A stretch of 38,087 nt of DNA. Source: Candidatus Taenariivivens baikalensis. Lineage in GTDB: Bacteria > Omnitrophota > Omnitrophia > Omnitrophales > Aquincolibacteriaceae. Of the stretch, positions 25,853 through 33,081 are shown in pieces. Positions within the stretch are counted from its first letter, which is position 1. Every line of letters starts with the position of its first letter. The translations under genes and the position numbers were made by a program. The stretch spans positions 1-38,087 of the forward strand of contig SICL01000020.1 in NCBI GenBank assembly GCA_009691445.1, written 5' to 3'. The notes below the pieces were generated by a model, which saw only the letters and a program-made list of their open reading frames with translations, had not been told where the DNA came from and ran no database searches.

Positions 25853-26702
25853 CACCGCTCAACTCCTCGAAGGAAAGATCCTCGCACAGAAGATTCAGGA
25901 AGAGATTCGTCTAGGGATTGAAGAAATTAAGGCGAAACATCATCCTGCTCCTCGAATGGTTTCGATTCAAGTGACGCAAGACACCTGGTACATTTCTCAG
26001 CAACAAAAACTTGCCACTAAACTTGGAATTGAATTTATTTGGGTTCCTCCTCAAGATGTTCAAACCGAAGCCCAGCTTTTAAATCAGATTCAACAAGCCA
26101 GTGAAGGCGGGCATATTCACGGGCTTTTCGTCACGATGCCATTCCCTTCAAATTTTAATAGTGAAAAGATTCTTCCAGCGATTAATCCTCAAAAAGATGT
26201 GGAGGGGATTCACCCAACAAATCTTGGTTTGATCGTGCTTCGAAAATCGAAACTTATTCCTTGTACTGCATTAGCGGCGTTCAAATTAATTGAGCATACA
26301 GGCATCGAACTCCGCGGAAAGAAAGCGACGATCATTGGACAGAGCGCGATTGTGGGACGACCTCTTCAAATGATGCTTGGCGAAAAACGCGTCACAACGA
26401 TTGTTTGTAATTCTGGAACTTCAGAGCAGGACATGAAAAATTTTTGTTTGGAATCGGATATCGTCGTCGGATGCGCGGGCCAGCCGGGCTTGATTAAAGG
26501 AAGCTGGATCAAGCAGGGAGCGATTGTGATTGATGTGGGCACGACCGAAGTCAACGGCAAGCTTGTGGGAGATGTGGAATTTGAAACCGCCAAAGAGCGC
26601 GCTTCCTTTATTACACCCGTTCCCGGCGGCGTTGGTCCTTTGACCGTCACCATGCTGATGTGGAATTTGATTCAGGCGTACCGATGGCAAGGAAAAATCT
26701 AG
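25842..26702 (+). CDS. folD: FolD-like methylene-THF dehydrogenase lacking cyclohydrolase residues
   Basis: The protein aligns over its whole length with FolD: LLEGKILAQKI, KDVEGIHPTNLG, GQSAIVGRP in the nucleotide site and TPVPGGVGPLTV. From ATG at 25842 it has 286 residues and its numbering runs level with E. coli FolD. At the cyclohydrolase centre, Y50 remains, but the catalytic lysine K54 is Q54, Q98 is T98, D121 is E121, and the usual DPAS loop before the tyrosine is shortened to DTW. These residues are known to be needed for hydrolysis of methenyl-THF, while the dehydrogenase half looks intact. I infer a one-function dehydrogenase working with the overlapping FchA-like gene. RAGGAA precedes the start; the longer 25824 start is less likely. 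Confidence 0.88.
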   Translation: MAANTAQLLEGKILAQKIQEEIRLGIEEIKAKHHPAPRMVSIQVTQDTWYISQQQKLATKLGIEFIWVPPQDVQTEAQLLNQIQQASEGGHIHGLFVTMPFPSNFNSEKILPAINPQKDVEGIHPTNLGLIVLRKSKLIPCTALAAFKLIEHTGIELRGKKATIIGQSAIVGRPLQMMLGEKRVTTIVCNSGTSEQDMKNFCLESDIVVGCAGQPGLIKGSWIKQGAIVIDVGTTEVNGKLVGDVEFETAKERASFITPVPGGVGPLTVTMLMWNLIQAYRWQGKI

Positions 26703-26710
26703 AAATTGAT

Positions 26711-27553
26711 ATGACTAATGAATCGACACCTTCAACCAAAATAGCGATTTTCAGAAATAAAGAAATACGTAAAACGATCCATCAAAATGAGTGGTGGTTT
26801 GTAATCGTTGATGTTATCGCTGTCCTAACGGATTCAGTTCAACCGGATGGATATATCAAGGATATGCGGCGGCGTGACCCCGAACTCTCCAAAGGGTGGG
26901 GGCAAATTGCCACCCCCCTTGCAATTCAGACTGTAGGGGGTGTTCAGAAGCTTAACTGTGCCAATACCGAAAGTGTGTTTCGCATCATCCAGTCCATTCC
27001 TTCTTCTAAAGCGGAGCCATTCAAGAGATGGCTCGCAAAGGTTGGATATGAACGGATTCAGGAGATTGAAGATCCCGAACTGGCTACCAAACGAACGCGC
27101 GCTTTATACAAGGCTAAAGGGTATAACGAGGACTGGATTGAAAAGAGGATGCGCGGTATTGCAATCCGTGAAGAACTTACGGATCAATGGAAGAAGCATA
27201 GTGTTCAGCAGAGTAAGGAGTATGAAATCCTGACGGCTGAAATTTCCAAAGCCACCTTTGGTCTTACGCCAAGCCAATACAAAAAACTGAAGGGATTGAA
27301 ACGGCAGAATCTTCAGGATCACATGAACGATCTCGAGCTTATTTTTTCCATGCTGGGTGAAGCATCCACAACCCAAATCACAAAAATAGAAAATCCGGAT
27401 GGCTTTCATGAAAACCGTAAGATCGCGCGGCGCGGCGGCAATGTTGCGGGGGTAGCACGGAAAAAACTAGAGCAAGAAACCGGCCGCAATGTTATCGCTC
27501 GTGAAAATTATCTACAAAGGCCACCCAATAAAAAACTAAAAGAAGAAAAATGA
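26711..27553 (+). CDS. Bro-N domain protein (phage-antirepressor-like)
   Basis: This 280-residue protein begins with a BRO-N-like domain: IAIFRNKEIRKTIHQNEWWFVIVDVIAVLTDS, then YIKDMRRRDPEL. The middle carries NCANTESVFRIIQSIPSSKAEPFKRWLAKVGYERI, a conserved feature of a chromosomal Bro-N family seen in many bacteria. The C-terminal third has EISKATFGLTPSQYK and ends in a basic tail. The domain is known from phage antirepressors and DNA-damage-related proteins; DNA binding is likely, the role is not known. It lies between folD and panB, nine bases after the former and two bases before the latter, with no other phage gene nearby. Confidence 0.85.
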   Translation: MTNESTPSTKIAIFRNKEIRKTIHQNEWWFVIVDVIAVLTDSVQPDGYIKDMRRRDPELSKGWGQIATPLAIQTVGGVQKLNCANTESVFRIIQSIPSSKAEPFKRWLAKVGYERIQEIEDPELATKRTRALYKAKGYNEDWIEKRMRGIAIREELTDQWKKHSVQQSKEYEILTAEISKATFGLTPSQYKKLKGLKRQNLQDHMNDLELIFSMLGEASTTQITKIENPDGFHENRKIARRGGNVAGVARKKLEQETGRNVIARENYLQRPPNKKLKEEK

Positions 27554-27554
27554 A

Positions 27555-28331
27555 GTGCGCTTAACCATCAAAGATATCCAAATCAAAAAAAACAGAGGGC
27601 AAAAGATCACCGTCCTCACGGCCTACGATTATCCTATGGCCAAGATGCTGGATGAATCCGGCATGGATATCATTTTGGTCGGCGACTCGTTGGGCATGGT
27701 CGTGCTCGGTTACGACAGCACGGTTCCGGTCACGATGCGCGATATGCTTCATCACACCAAAGCTGTTTCCCGCGCGGTCAAAAAATCCCTCGTTGTGACC
27801 GATCTGCCGTTTGGATCTTACGACACCGTGGAGCGTGCGCTGCGCAATGCCAAGCGCTGCTTGAAAGAAGCGGGTGCGGATGCGGTGAAGCTTGAAGGTG
27901 CTTTTCAGATCCAAGATCAGCTGTCGGCATTGATCCAGGCCGGAATTCCTGTGATGGGGCATATTGGATTGACTCCTCAGACGGCTAGTTCACTTGGCGG
28001 GCACAAGGTCCAGGGGAAAGATGCCGAGTCTGCAAAAAAAATTCTTGAAGAAGCAAAACTGCTTGAAAAACTTGGAGTTTTTTCAGTCGTCCTTGAATGT
28101 ATTCCCCGTGATTTGGCGGCTCAAATTACTCAAACGATAAAATGTCCTACGATTGGAATCGGTGCCGGACCGGATACGAATGGCCAAGTCCTTGTTCTCC
28201 ACGACATGCTCGGTTTTGAAGGTAAGGTTAGTCCCAAGTTTGTAAAAAAGTATGTTTCGCTGGAACAGGAAATTAAAAAGGCGGTGAGTGCTTACCGCGA
28301 TGAAGTCTTGTCAGGGAAATTCCCATTATGA
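27555..28331 (+). CDS. panB: 3-methyl-2-oxobutanoate hydroxymethyltransferase
   Basis: PanB adds a hydroxymethyl group from methylene-THF to ketoisovalerate, giving ketopantoate for coenzyme A. At 258 residues it has the metal and substrate motifs KITVLTAYDYPMAKMLDESG, VGDSLGMVVLGYDST, DLPFGSY and EAGADAVKLEGA, and GHIGLTPQT. It uses GTG at 27555, one base after the TGA of the Bro-N gene. Its stop overlaps the next ATG (ATGA, 28328-28331). The methylene-THF it needs ties it to the folD pair upstream. Confidence 0.95.
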   Translation: MRLTIKDIQIKKNRGQKITVLTAYDYPMAKMLDESGMDIILVGDSLGMVVLGYDSTVPVTMRDMLHHTKAVSRAVKKSLVVTDLPFGSYDTVERALRNAKRCLKEAGADAVKLEGAFQIQDQLSALIQAGIPVMGHIGLTPQTASSLGGHKVQGKDAESAKKILEEAKLLEKLGVFSVVLECIPRDLAAQITQTIKCPTIGIGAGPDTNGQVLVLHDMLGFEGKVSPKFVKKYVSLEQEIKKAVSAYRDEVLSGKFPL

Positions 28332-29782
28332 AAATATTCATTGCAGAAAAAGATCCTCATCAGCGTTATCTGATTGCAGGGCGGCTTAAAGTACGCGGCT
28401 ATGAAGTCATTGAGGCCGGGGACAGTCTTGAGGCCATGAAGATCCTGGACCGGGAACGCATGGATCTTGCTTTAATTTCCGAAGATATGGAGCGCGTGGG
28501 CACGCAGCTTTTGATCGAAGCCATCCGCCGCAGGCCGCATCTGACCTCTATTCCGATTATTTTGATGGCACAGGCAAGTCACATTGCCCAACTGGTGATG
28601 AGCTGTGAACGCGGCTACGATGATTTTTTGATCAAGCCTTTCGATCCCCTGGTGCTTCAGCTTCGCGTGGCGATTAATATTGAGCGCAACCGCCACCGTG
28701 CCGAAGCTAATCCGCTCACCCATCTTCCTGGAAATCATGCGATCGAAAAAGTAATTCGCAAGAAAATCGATAAAGGTGAAAAATTCTCGGTGCTCTATAT
28801 CGACATTAATAATTTCAAGTCCTTCAATGACCACTACAGTTTTGAGAAAGGGGATGATGTGCTTCGTCAGACTTCGGGAATTCTTATGCGGACCGCGGAG
28901 GCTGTGGTGAGAAGAAGCGAGTGCTTTCTCGGTCATATTGGAGGCGATGATTTTATCGCGGTGCTGAATCCCGATGATGAAGAGAAATTTGCGCGGACAT
29001 TCCTTGCAGCTTTTGATCAGATTATTCCGACTTATTACAACGAGGAAGACCGTAAGCGCGGGGCGATTAGAGTCACAAACCGACGCGGGAAGAAAGAAAA
29101 CTTTCCTCTTATGTCTTGTTCCGTTGCGGCTTGCACCAATATCTACCGTACTTATAAAAACCTTGGAGAGATTGCACGCGATGCCATGGAAGTGAAGGCC
29201 TTTCTGAAAACAAAGCAGGGGAGCCACTATCTTCGGGACCGCCGTGCTGAAGAATCAGCCCGGAAACTCCAAGATGCAGAACGCGTCTTGGAAATTCCAA
29301 AAGAAGACGAAGAGAGATCGGGTGAAGAGCTAGCTCCGTTGGGGCAACTGCTTTTGAAAGCCCAATTGATTTCAAACGATCAGCTTGCGGTTGCTCTGAA
29401 AGAACATCTGCAGACAGGCCAAAAGCTGGGGCAGGTTTTGACATCCATGCGCGCAGTAAAAAGTGAAGACATCGGAAAGATTTTGGAAAGAAAGCTCCGT
29501 GTTCCTTATTTTCCACTCAGAAATTTTATCCCGGCTCAGGATCTTCTGGAGATTTTCCCCAAGGATTTTATGCGCCTCAACCGCGTATTTCCGATTCAGC
29601 GGGTCGATCAAAAACTCCGGCTGGGTCTTTGCGATCCTCTTGATCGAGAGATGTTAGAGACGGTGCGGAATATGACGCATCTGAAAGTAATCCCCTATCT
29701 GATTCTTGAAGATGAGCTGGAGGAAATCCTGAACCGGGATCTCAAATCTAGTTTTTCTCGGGGCGGAGAGGCGATGCCGTGA
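28328..29782 (+). CDS. REC-GGDEF-MshEN signalling protein with degenerate receiver
   Basis: The 484 residues form three parts. The receiver (1-120) lacks the phosphoacceptor: S51 stands where aspartate should be (DLALISEDM), although KPF is kept. The GGDEF domain (130-290) has NPLTHLPGN and a GGDDF signature at 205-209; the inhibitory-site RxxD reads RSEC. The C-terminal part (330-484) resembles MshEN/T2SSE-N: LGQLLLKAQLISNDQLAVAL and KLGQVLTSMRAVKSEDIG, a domain class that can bind cyclic di-GMP. The conserved arginine and glutamines of that motif are replaced, so binding is uncertain. It is coupled by 4-base overlaps to panB before and hemX after. Confidence 0.85.
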   Translation: MKIFIAEKDPHQRYLIAGRLKVRGYEVIEAGDSLEAMKILDRERMDLALISEDMERVGTQLLIEAIRRRPHLTSIPIILMAQASHIAQLVMSCERGYDDFLIKPFDPLVLQLRVAINIERNRHRAEANPLTHLPGNHAIEKVIRKKIDKGEKFSVLYIDINNFKSFNDHYSFEKGDDVLRQTSGILMRTAEAVVRRSECFLGHIGGDDFIAVLNPDDEEKFARTFLAAFDQIIPTYYNEEDRKRGAIRVTNRRGKKENFPLMSCSVAACTNIYRTYKNLGEIARDAMEVKAFLKTKQGSHYLRDRRAEESARKLQDAERVLEIPKEDEERSGEELAPLGQLLLKAQLISNDQLAVALKEHLQTGQKLGQVLTSMRAVKSEDIGKILERKLRVPYFPLRNFIPAQDLLEIFPKDFMRLNRVFPIQRVDQKLRLGLCDPLDREMLETVRNMTHLKVIPYLILEDELEEILNRDLKSSFSRGGEAMP

Positions 29783-30615
29783 ATCTTCCTGCGCTTCTTT
29801 TAAGCTTTTCCACGCTCTTTTACGTGCTTGCCGCACTTTTCCATCTTTTCTCCTTTTTGGATCTTAGAGAAAAAGGACACGCGGAAGCGGCCTCGATGCT
29901 GCGTCTTGGCTTCATGGTGAGCGTTTTCTATTTTATCGCCGAAGCCAACCGTTATGGCACTTTTCTTCCAGTGATCAGTCATGATCAGGCGATGGCTTTT
30001 TTTGCTGGGTCACTGGCCTTTGTGTACTTAGTTCTTTTGGCTAGGATTCAGAGTGCTTCCTTTGGTTTAATCTTGAATCCCGTGCTTTTTTTTCTGATGG
30101 GATTTGCCGCACTGACCCGTGTCTTTTGTAAAGATATTCATGTTAATGTTCGTCCGGAACTCCTGCAAACGTATTTCGTATGGCATGTTTTAAGCGCTTT
30201 TTTTGCTTACGCCTGCTTTGGGATTTCTTTTGCGGCCGGTGTTCTTTATTTGATCCAGCACCGGGAATTAAAAAACAAGCACGCGGGACGCTTCTATCAC
30301 AAGCTTCCGTCGCTGGAGGAACTGGAGCGGCTGGTGTTTCAGCCTCTTTTGTGGGGCGTTCCACTGCTTTTTACGGCGCTTGTCCTGGGGTTGGTCTGGT
30401 CCAAATCCGCTTACGGAGTTTACTGGACGAGGGATCCAAAAACGCTCACGACCCTTGCGATTCTTTTGATTTACACGTCTCTTTTGTATTTCAGGCAAAC
30501 GACGCGCCTTAGCAGTAAACAGATCGCGCTTTGGAGTAGCGTCACTTTTATGCTGGTCATGGTGACGTTTGTCGGAGTTCGTTTCATTCACGGAAGCCAC
30601 AACTATTTTCAGTGA
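29779..30615 (+). CDS. hemX: HemX/CcsA-like membrane protein
   Basis: The 278-residue protein has eight or so hydrophobic segments and resembles HemX and the CcsA/ResC cytochrome c assembly family. A conserved histidine and tryptophan lie in YFVWHVLSAFFAYACF, and VWSKSAYGVYWTRDPK is close to the tryptophan-rich WGxxWxWDPK motif of CcsA, although reduced. Genes of this type often precede hemA and can affect HemA levels. It starts with GTG overlapping the previous stop (GTGA). A palindromic repeat separates it from hemA. Confidence 0.85.
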   Translation: MNLPALLLSFSTLFYVLAALFHLFSFLDLREKGHAEAASMLRLGFMVSVFYFIAEANRYGTFLPVISHDQAMAFFAGSLAFVYLVLLARIQSASFGLILNPVLFFLMGFAALTRVFCKDIHVNVRPELLQTYFVWHVLSAFFAYACFGISFAAGVLYLIQHRELKNKHAGRFYHKLPSLEELERLVFQPLLWGVPLLFTALVLGLVWSKSAYGVYWTRDPKTLTTLAILLIYTSLLYFRQTTRLSSKQIALWSSVTFMLVMVTFVGVRFIHGSHNYFQ

Positions 30616-30621
30616 TAAAGC

Positions 30622-30682
30622 GATCAGCTCTCAGCTTGCAGCTTTCAGTAGCTGTCAGCTGTCAGCTGAGAGCTGAAAGCTC
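30622..30682. repeat. AGCTCTCAGC-family palindrome
   Basis: CAGCTCTCAGCT (30625-30636) pairs perfectly with AGCTGAGAGCTG (30664-30675), with several inner CAGCT/AGCTG words. It fills the hemX-hemA gap and ends two bases before the hemA start, which has no Shine-Dalgarno sequence outside the repeat. Confidence 0.85.
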
Positions 30683-30684
30683 AA

Positions 30685-31938
30685 ATGGGATTTTTTGTAG
30701 TAGGTCTTAATCACAAATTGTGTCCGGTGGAGATTCGCGAAAAACTTCATTTTCGTGAAGACCACCTGCAGAGCGCTCTGCGTTGGGCTTCTGATCATCT
30801 TGATATTGAAGAGATCATGATTCTTTCCACCTGTAACCGCGTAGAATTTTACGGGTATCACCGGGGTGAGGAATTTCCAAGAAGAGAAATCCTTAAATTG
30901 ATTCAGCACGTGCATCAGTTACAGGACGAAGACTACGCTCCGTTTCTTTACCGTTATGAATCCAAGGATATGATTCGTCACCTCTTTCGTGTTGCCGCAG
31001 GACTGGACTCTCTGGTGGTGGGGGAAAATGAGATTCTGGGCCAGCTTCGTGAGTCTTTTAAGGCGGCCAATGCTGCAGGCAGTGTGCATTCTTTGATTTA
31101 CCGTCTTATGGAAAAGGCCCTGAAGGTTGGGAAATCCGTACGAAGTGAAACTAAAATTAATGAAGGGGCGGTGAGCATTCCATCCGTTGCGGTGGAACTT
31201 GCCGAGAAAATTTTCGGGAAACTTACCGGCGAAAAAGTGATGGTGTTAGGCTCCGGAGAAATGAGTACGCTCACGTTGAAAAATCTGCGCGATTCCGGAG
31301 CCTCCATAAAATACATCGTGAGCCGGAATGCTGAACAGGGGAAAACTCTGGCTGGGGAATTTGGAGCCGATTGGGTTTCCTTCGAAGGGTGGGAAAATTA
31401 TTTGGGAAACGTGGATATTTTAATTGCTTCCACCTCCGCCCCGCATCCGATTGTCCGCGGTGAGCAAGTGAAGAAAGTGATGCGGGAGAGAAAACAACGC
31501 CCGCTTTTTCTGATTGATATTGCAGTGCCGCGTAATATTGAGCCGCAAGTGGAATCGATTGATGATGTCTATCTTTATAATGTGGATGATCTGACTGGAG
31601 TCTCGAACGCAAATTTGAAATTAAGGCGCAAGGAAATTCGTGCTGCGGAAGATCTGATTGAAAAAGCCGTGATGGATTACCAAGCCTGGCTGGAACAGCT
31701 GAAAGCCCGCCCAGTGATGGAGCGTTTTGAGGCCTTTTTGGATGAAGTGCTGACGAACGAGCTCGGACGCTTGTCCGATGTTCCGGGCATGAGCGCTTCG
31801 GTGCGTGAAGAACTCAAAACGCGCATCCGTTCCAAATTGCTTCACCCGCCGTTTGAAAAAATCAAGGAAGCCTCCCAAAACGGCGGCGTGAACCGCTATT
31901 TGGAAGCGCTTCATTCGTTATTCAACCTAAAAAAATAA
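30685..31938 (+). CDS. hemA: Glutamyl-tRNA reductase
   Basis: HemA reduces glutamyl-tRNA(Glu) with NADPH to glutamate semialdehyde, the first committed step of C5 tetrapyrrole synthesis. The active cysteine is C50 in STCNRVEFYG. The catalytic domain continues with GLDSLVVGENEILGQ, the NADPH domain with VMVLGSGEMS, and the C-terminal dimerisation helix ends the protein at residue 417, a normal length. ATG at 30685 is the family start (MGFFVVGLNHK). The partner hemL is not in the window. Confidence 0.96.
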   Translation: MGFFVVGLNHKLCPVEIREKLHFREDHLQSALRWASDHLDIEEIMILSTCNRVEFYGYHRGEEFPRREILKLIQHVHQLQDEDYAPFLYRYESKDMIRHLFRVAAGLDSLVVGENEILGQLRESFKAANAAGSVHSLIYRLMEKALKVGKSVRSETKINEGAVSIPSVAVELAEKIFGKLTGEKVMVLGSGEMSTLTLKNLRDSGASIKYIVSRNAEQGKTLAGEFGADWVSFEGWENYLGNVDILIASTSAPHPIVRGEQVKKVMRERKQRPLFLIDIAVPRNIEPQVESIDDVYLYNVDDLTGVSNANLKLRRKEIRAAEDLIEKAVMDYQAWLEQLKARPVMERFEAFLDEVLTNELGRLSDVPGMSASVREELKTRIRSKLLHPPFEKIKEASQNGGVNRYLEALHSLFNLKK

Positions 31939-31949
31939 AGAAGACAAAT

Positions 31950-31993
31950 GACAGAAGTCAGAAGAAAGAGACGGTTTTTTTCTGTTTTCTGTC
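31950..31993. repeat. GACAGAAGTCAGA palindrome
   Basis: GACAGAAGTCAGA (31950-31962) pairs with TCTGTTTTCTGTC (31981-31993) at 11 of 13 positions. It fills most of the hemA-hemC gap, leaving hemC without an evident ribosome-binding site. Confidence 0.6.
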
Positions 31994-32008
31994 GTCGATG
32001 ATTGATTT

Positions 32009-32941
32009 ATGAAACAACACATCAAAATCGGAACGCGGGGAAGCCAGCTCGCGCTTTATCAGGCGGAGTTTGTCAAAGATCTGATTCTTAAACAGTTTCC
32101 GATGCTGGATATTTCAACGGTGGTGATCAAAACGAGCGGAGACATGATTCGCCGCGGTTCCTTTGATCCCTTTCAAACCAAGCGTATTTTTACCCGGGAA
32201 ATTGAAGATGCCCTGCTTCAAAATGAAGTGGATCTTGCGGTTCACAGCGCCAAGGACATGGCCGTGGATCTTCCGGAAGGACTTGAAATTTCCTCGGTGA
32301 CGGAACGCGAAGACGCGCGCGATTGTCTGATCTCAAAAGAAAAAGCACAGATCTCGGAACTTCCGCTAGGAGCCCGCATCGGTACCAGTTCAATCCGCCG
32401 CAAATTACAACTTCTTCGCTGGAACAGTGAATTGAACATCGAAGATGTCCGCGGTAATGTTGATACCCGAATCCGAAAAATTGAAGAAGGATTGTATGAT
32501 GCCATTGTGCTTGCGCATGCGGGTGTTAAACGTCTCGGGCTTGGGCATACCGTGAGTGAGATTTTTCCTGCAGAAACTTTTTATCCATCCCCCTGCCAAG
32601 GGATCATCGCTCTGGAAAGTCGAAAGGGTGACCCTGAGCTTAAAGAAATCCTTCAAACGCTTAATCATCGTGAAAGCTTTATCCAGCTTGAGTGCGAGCG
32701 CGCTTTTTTAAAGCGTCTCGAAGGCGGATGCCAGCTTCCTTGCGGAATCACGACGCGGATTCAGGACGGAAAAATCAAACTGGCTGGAGCGCTTTTTGCC
32801 ATCGAGGAACGTGCGTGGGTTGAAGGAATTTGGGAAGCCTCTGTCGATCATCCGAAAGAAGCCGGAATCCAGCTTGCTGAAATCATTCTGAATCAGGGCG
32901 GCGCTGAAATCTTACAAAAAATCAGAGAGGCGAAAAAATAA
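32009..32941 (+). CDS. hemC: Hydroxymethylbilane synthase
   Basis: HemC joins four porphobilinogens into hydroxymethylbilane on a dipyrromethane cofactor. The cofactor cysteine is C241 in LEGGCQLPCG. IGTRGSQLALYQAEFV opens the protein, and HSAKDMAVDLP, GTSSIRRKLQLL and DVRGNVDTRIRKI are all in place. At 310 residues it is complete. It follows hemA across a palindromic repeat and precedes the cobA-hemD fusion across another. Confidence 0.97.
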   Translation: MKQHIKIGTRGSQLALYQAEFVKDLILKQFPMLDISTVVIKTSGDMIRRGSFDPFQTKRIFTREIEDALLQNEVDLAVHSAKDMAVDLPEGLEISSVTEREDARDCLISKEKAQISELPLGARIGTSSIRRKLQLLRWNSELNIEDVRGNVDTRIRKIEEGLYDAIVLAHAGVKRLGLGHTVSEIFPAETFYPSPCQGIIALESRKGDPELKEILQTLNHRESFIQLECERAFLKRLEGGCQLPCGITTRIQDGKIKLAGALFAIEERAWVEGIWEASVDHPKEAGIQLAEIILNQGGAEILQKIREAKK

Positions 32942-32943
32942 TC

Positions 32944-33066
32944 AAGAAACAAGATACAAGTATCCAAATAATAACCAAGTATTCAAGTTCCAAGAAAAAA
33001 TCAGATTTGTTTAGCGATTGTTTTTTGATTCTTGGTCATTACTTTGGATCTTGTTTCTTGTATCTT
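32944..33066. repeat. AAGAAACAAGATACAAG shuffled-word palindrome
   Basis: AAGAAACAAGATACAAG (32944-32960) faces CTTGTTTCTTGTATCTTGG (33050-33068). The words pair as AACAAG/CTTGTT and GATACAAG/CTTGTATC, but in shuffled order; inner AATAATAACCAAG and CTTGGTCATTAC also pair. It fills the 140-base hemC-cobA gap, where nothing else is visible. Confidence 0.7.
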
Positions 33067-33081
33067 GGTGATTAATTCTCT

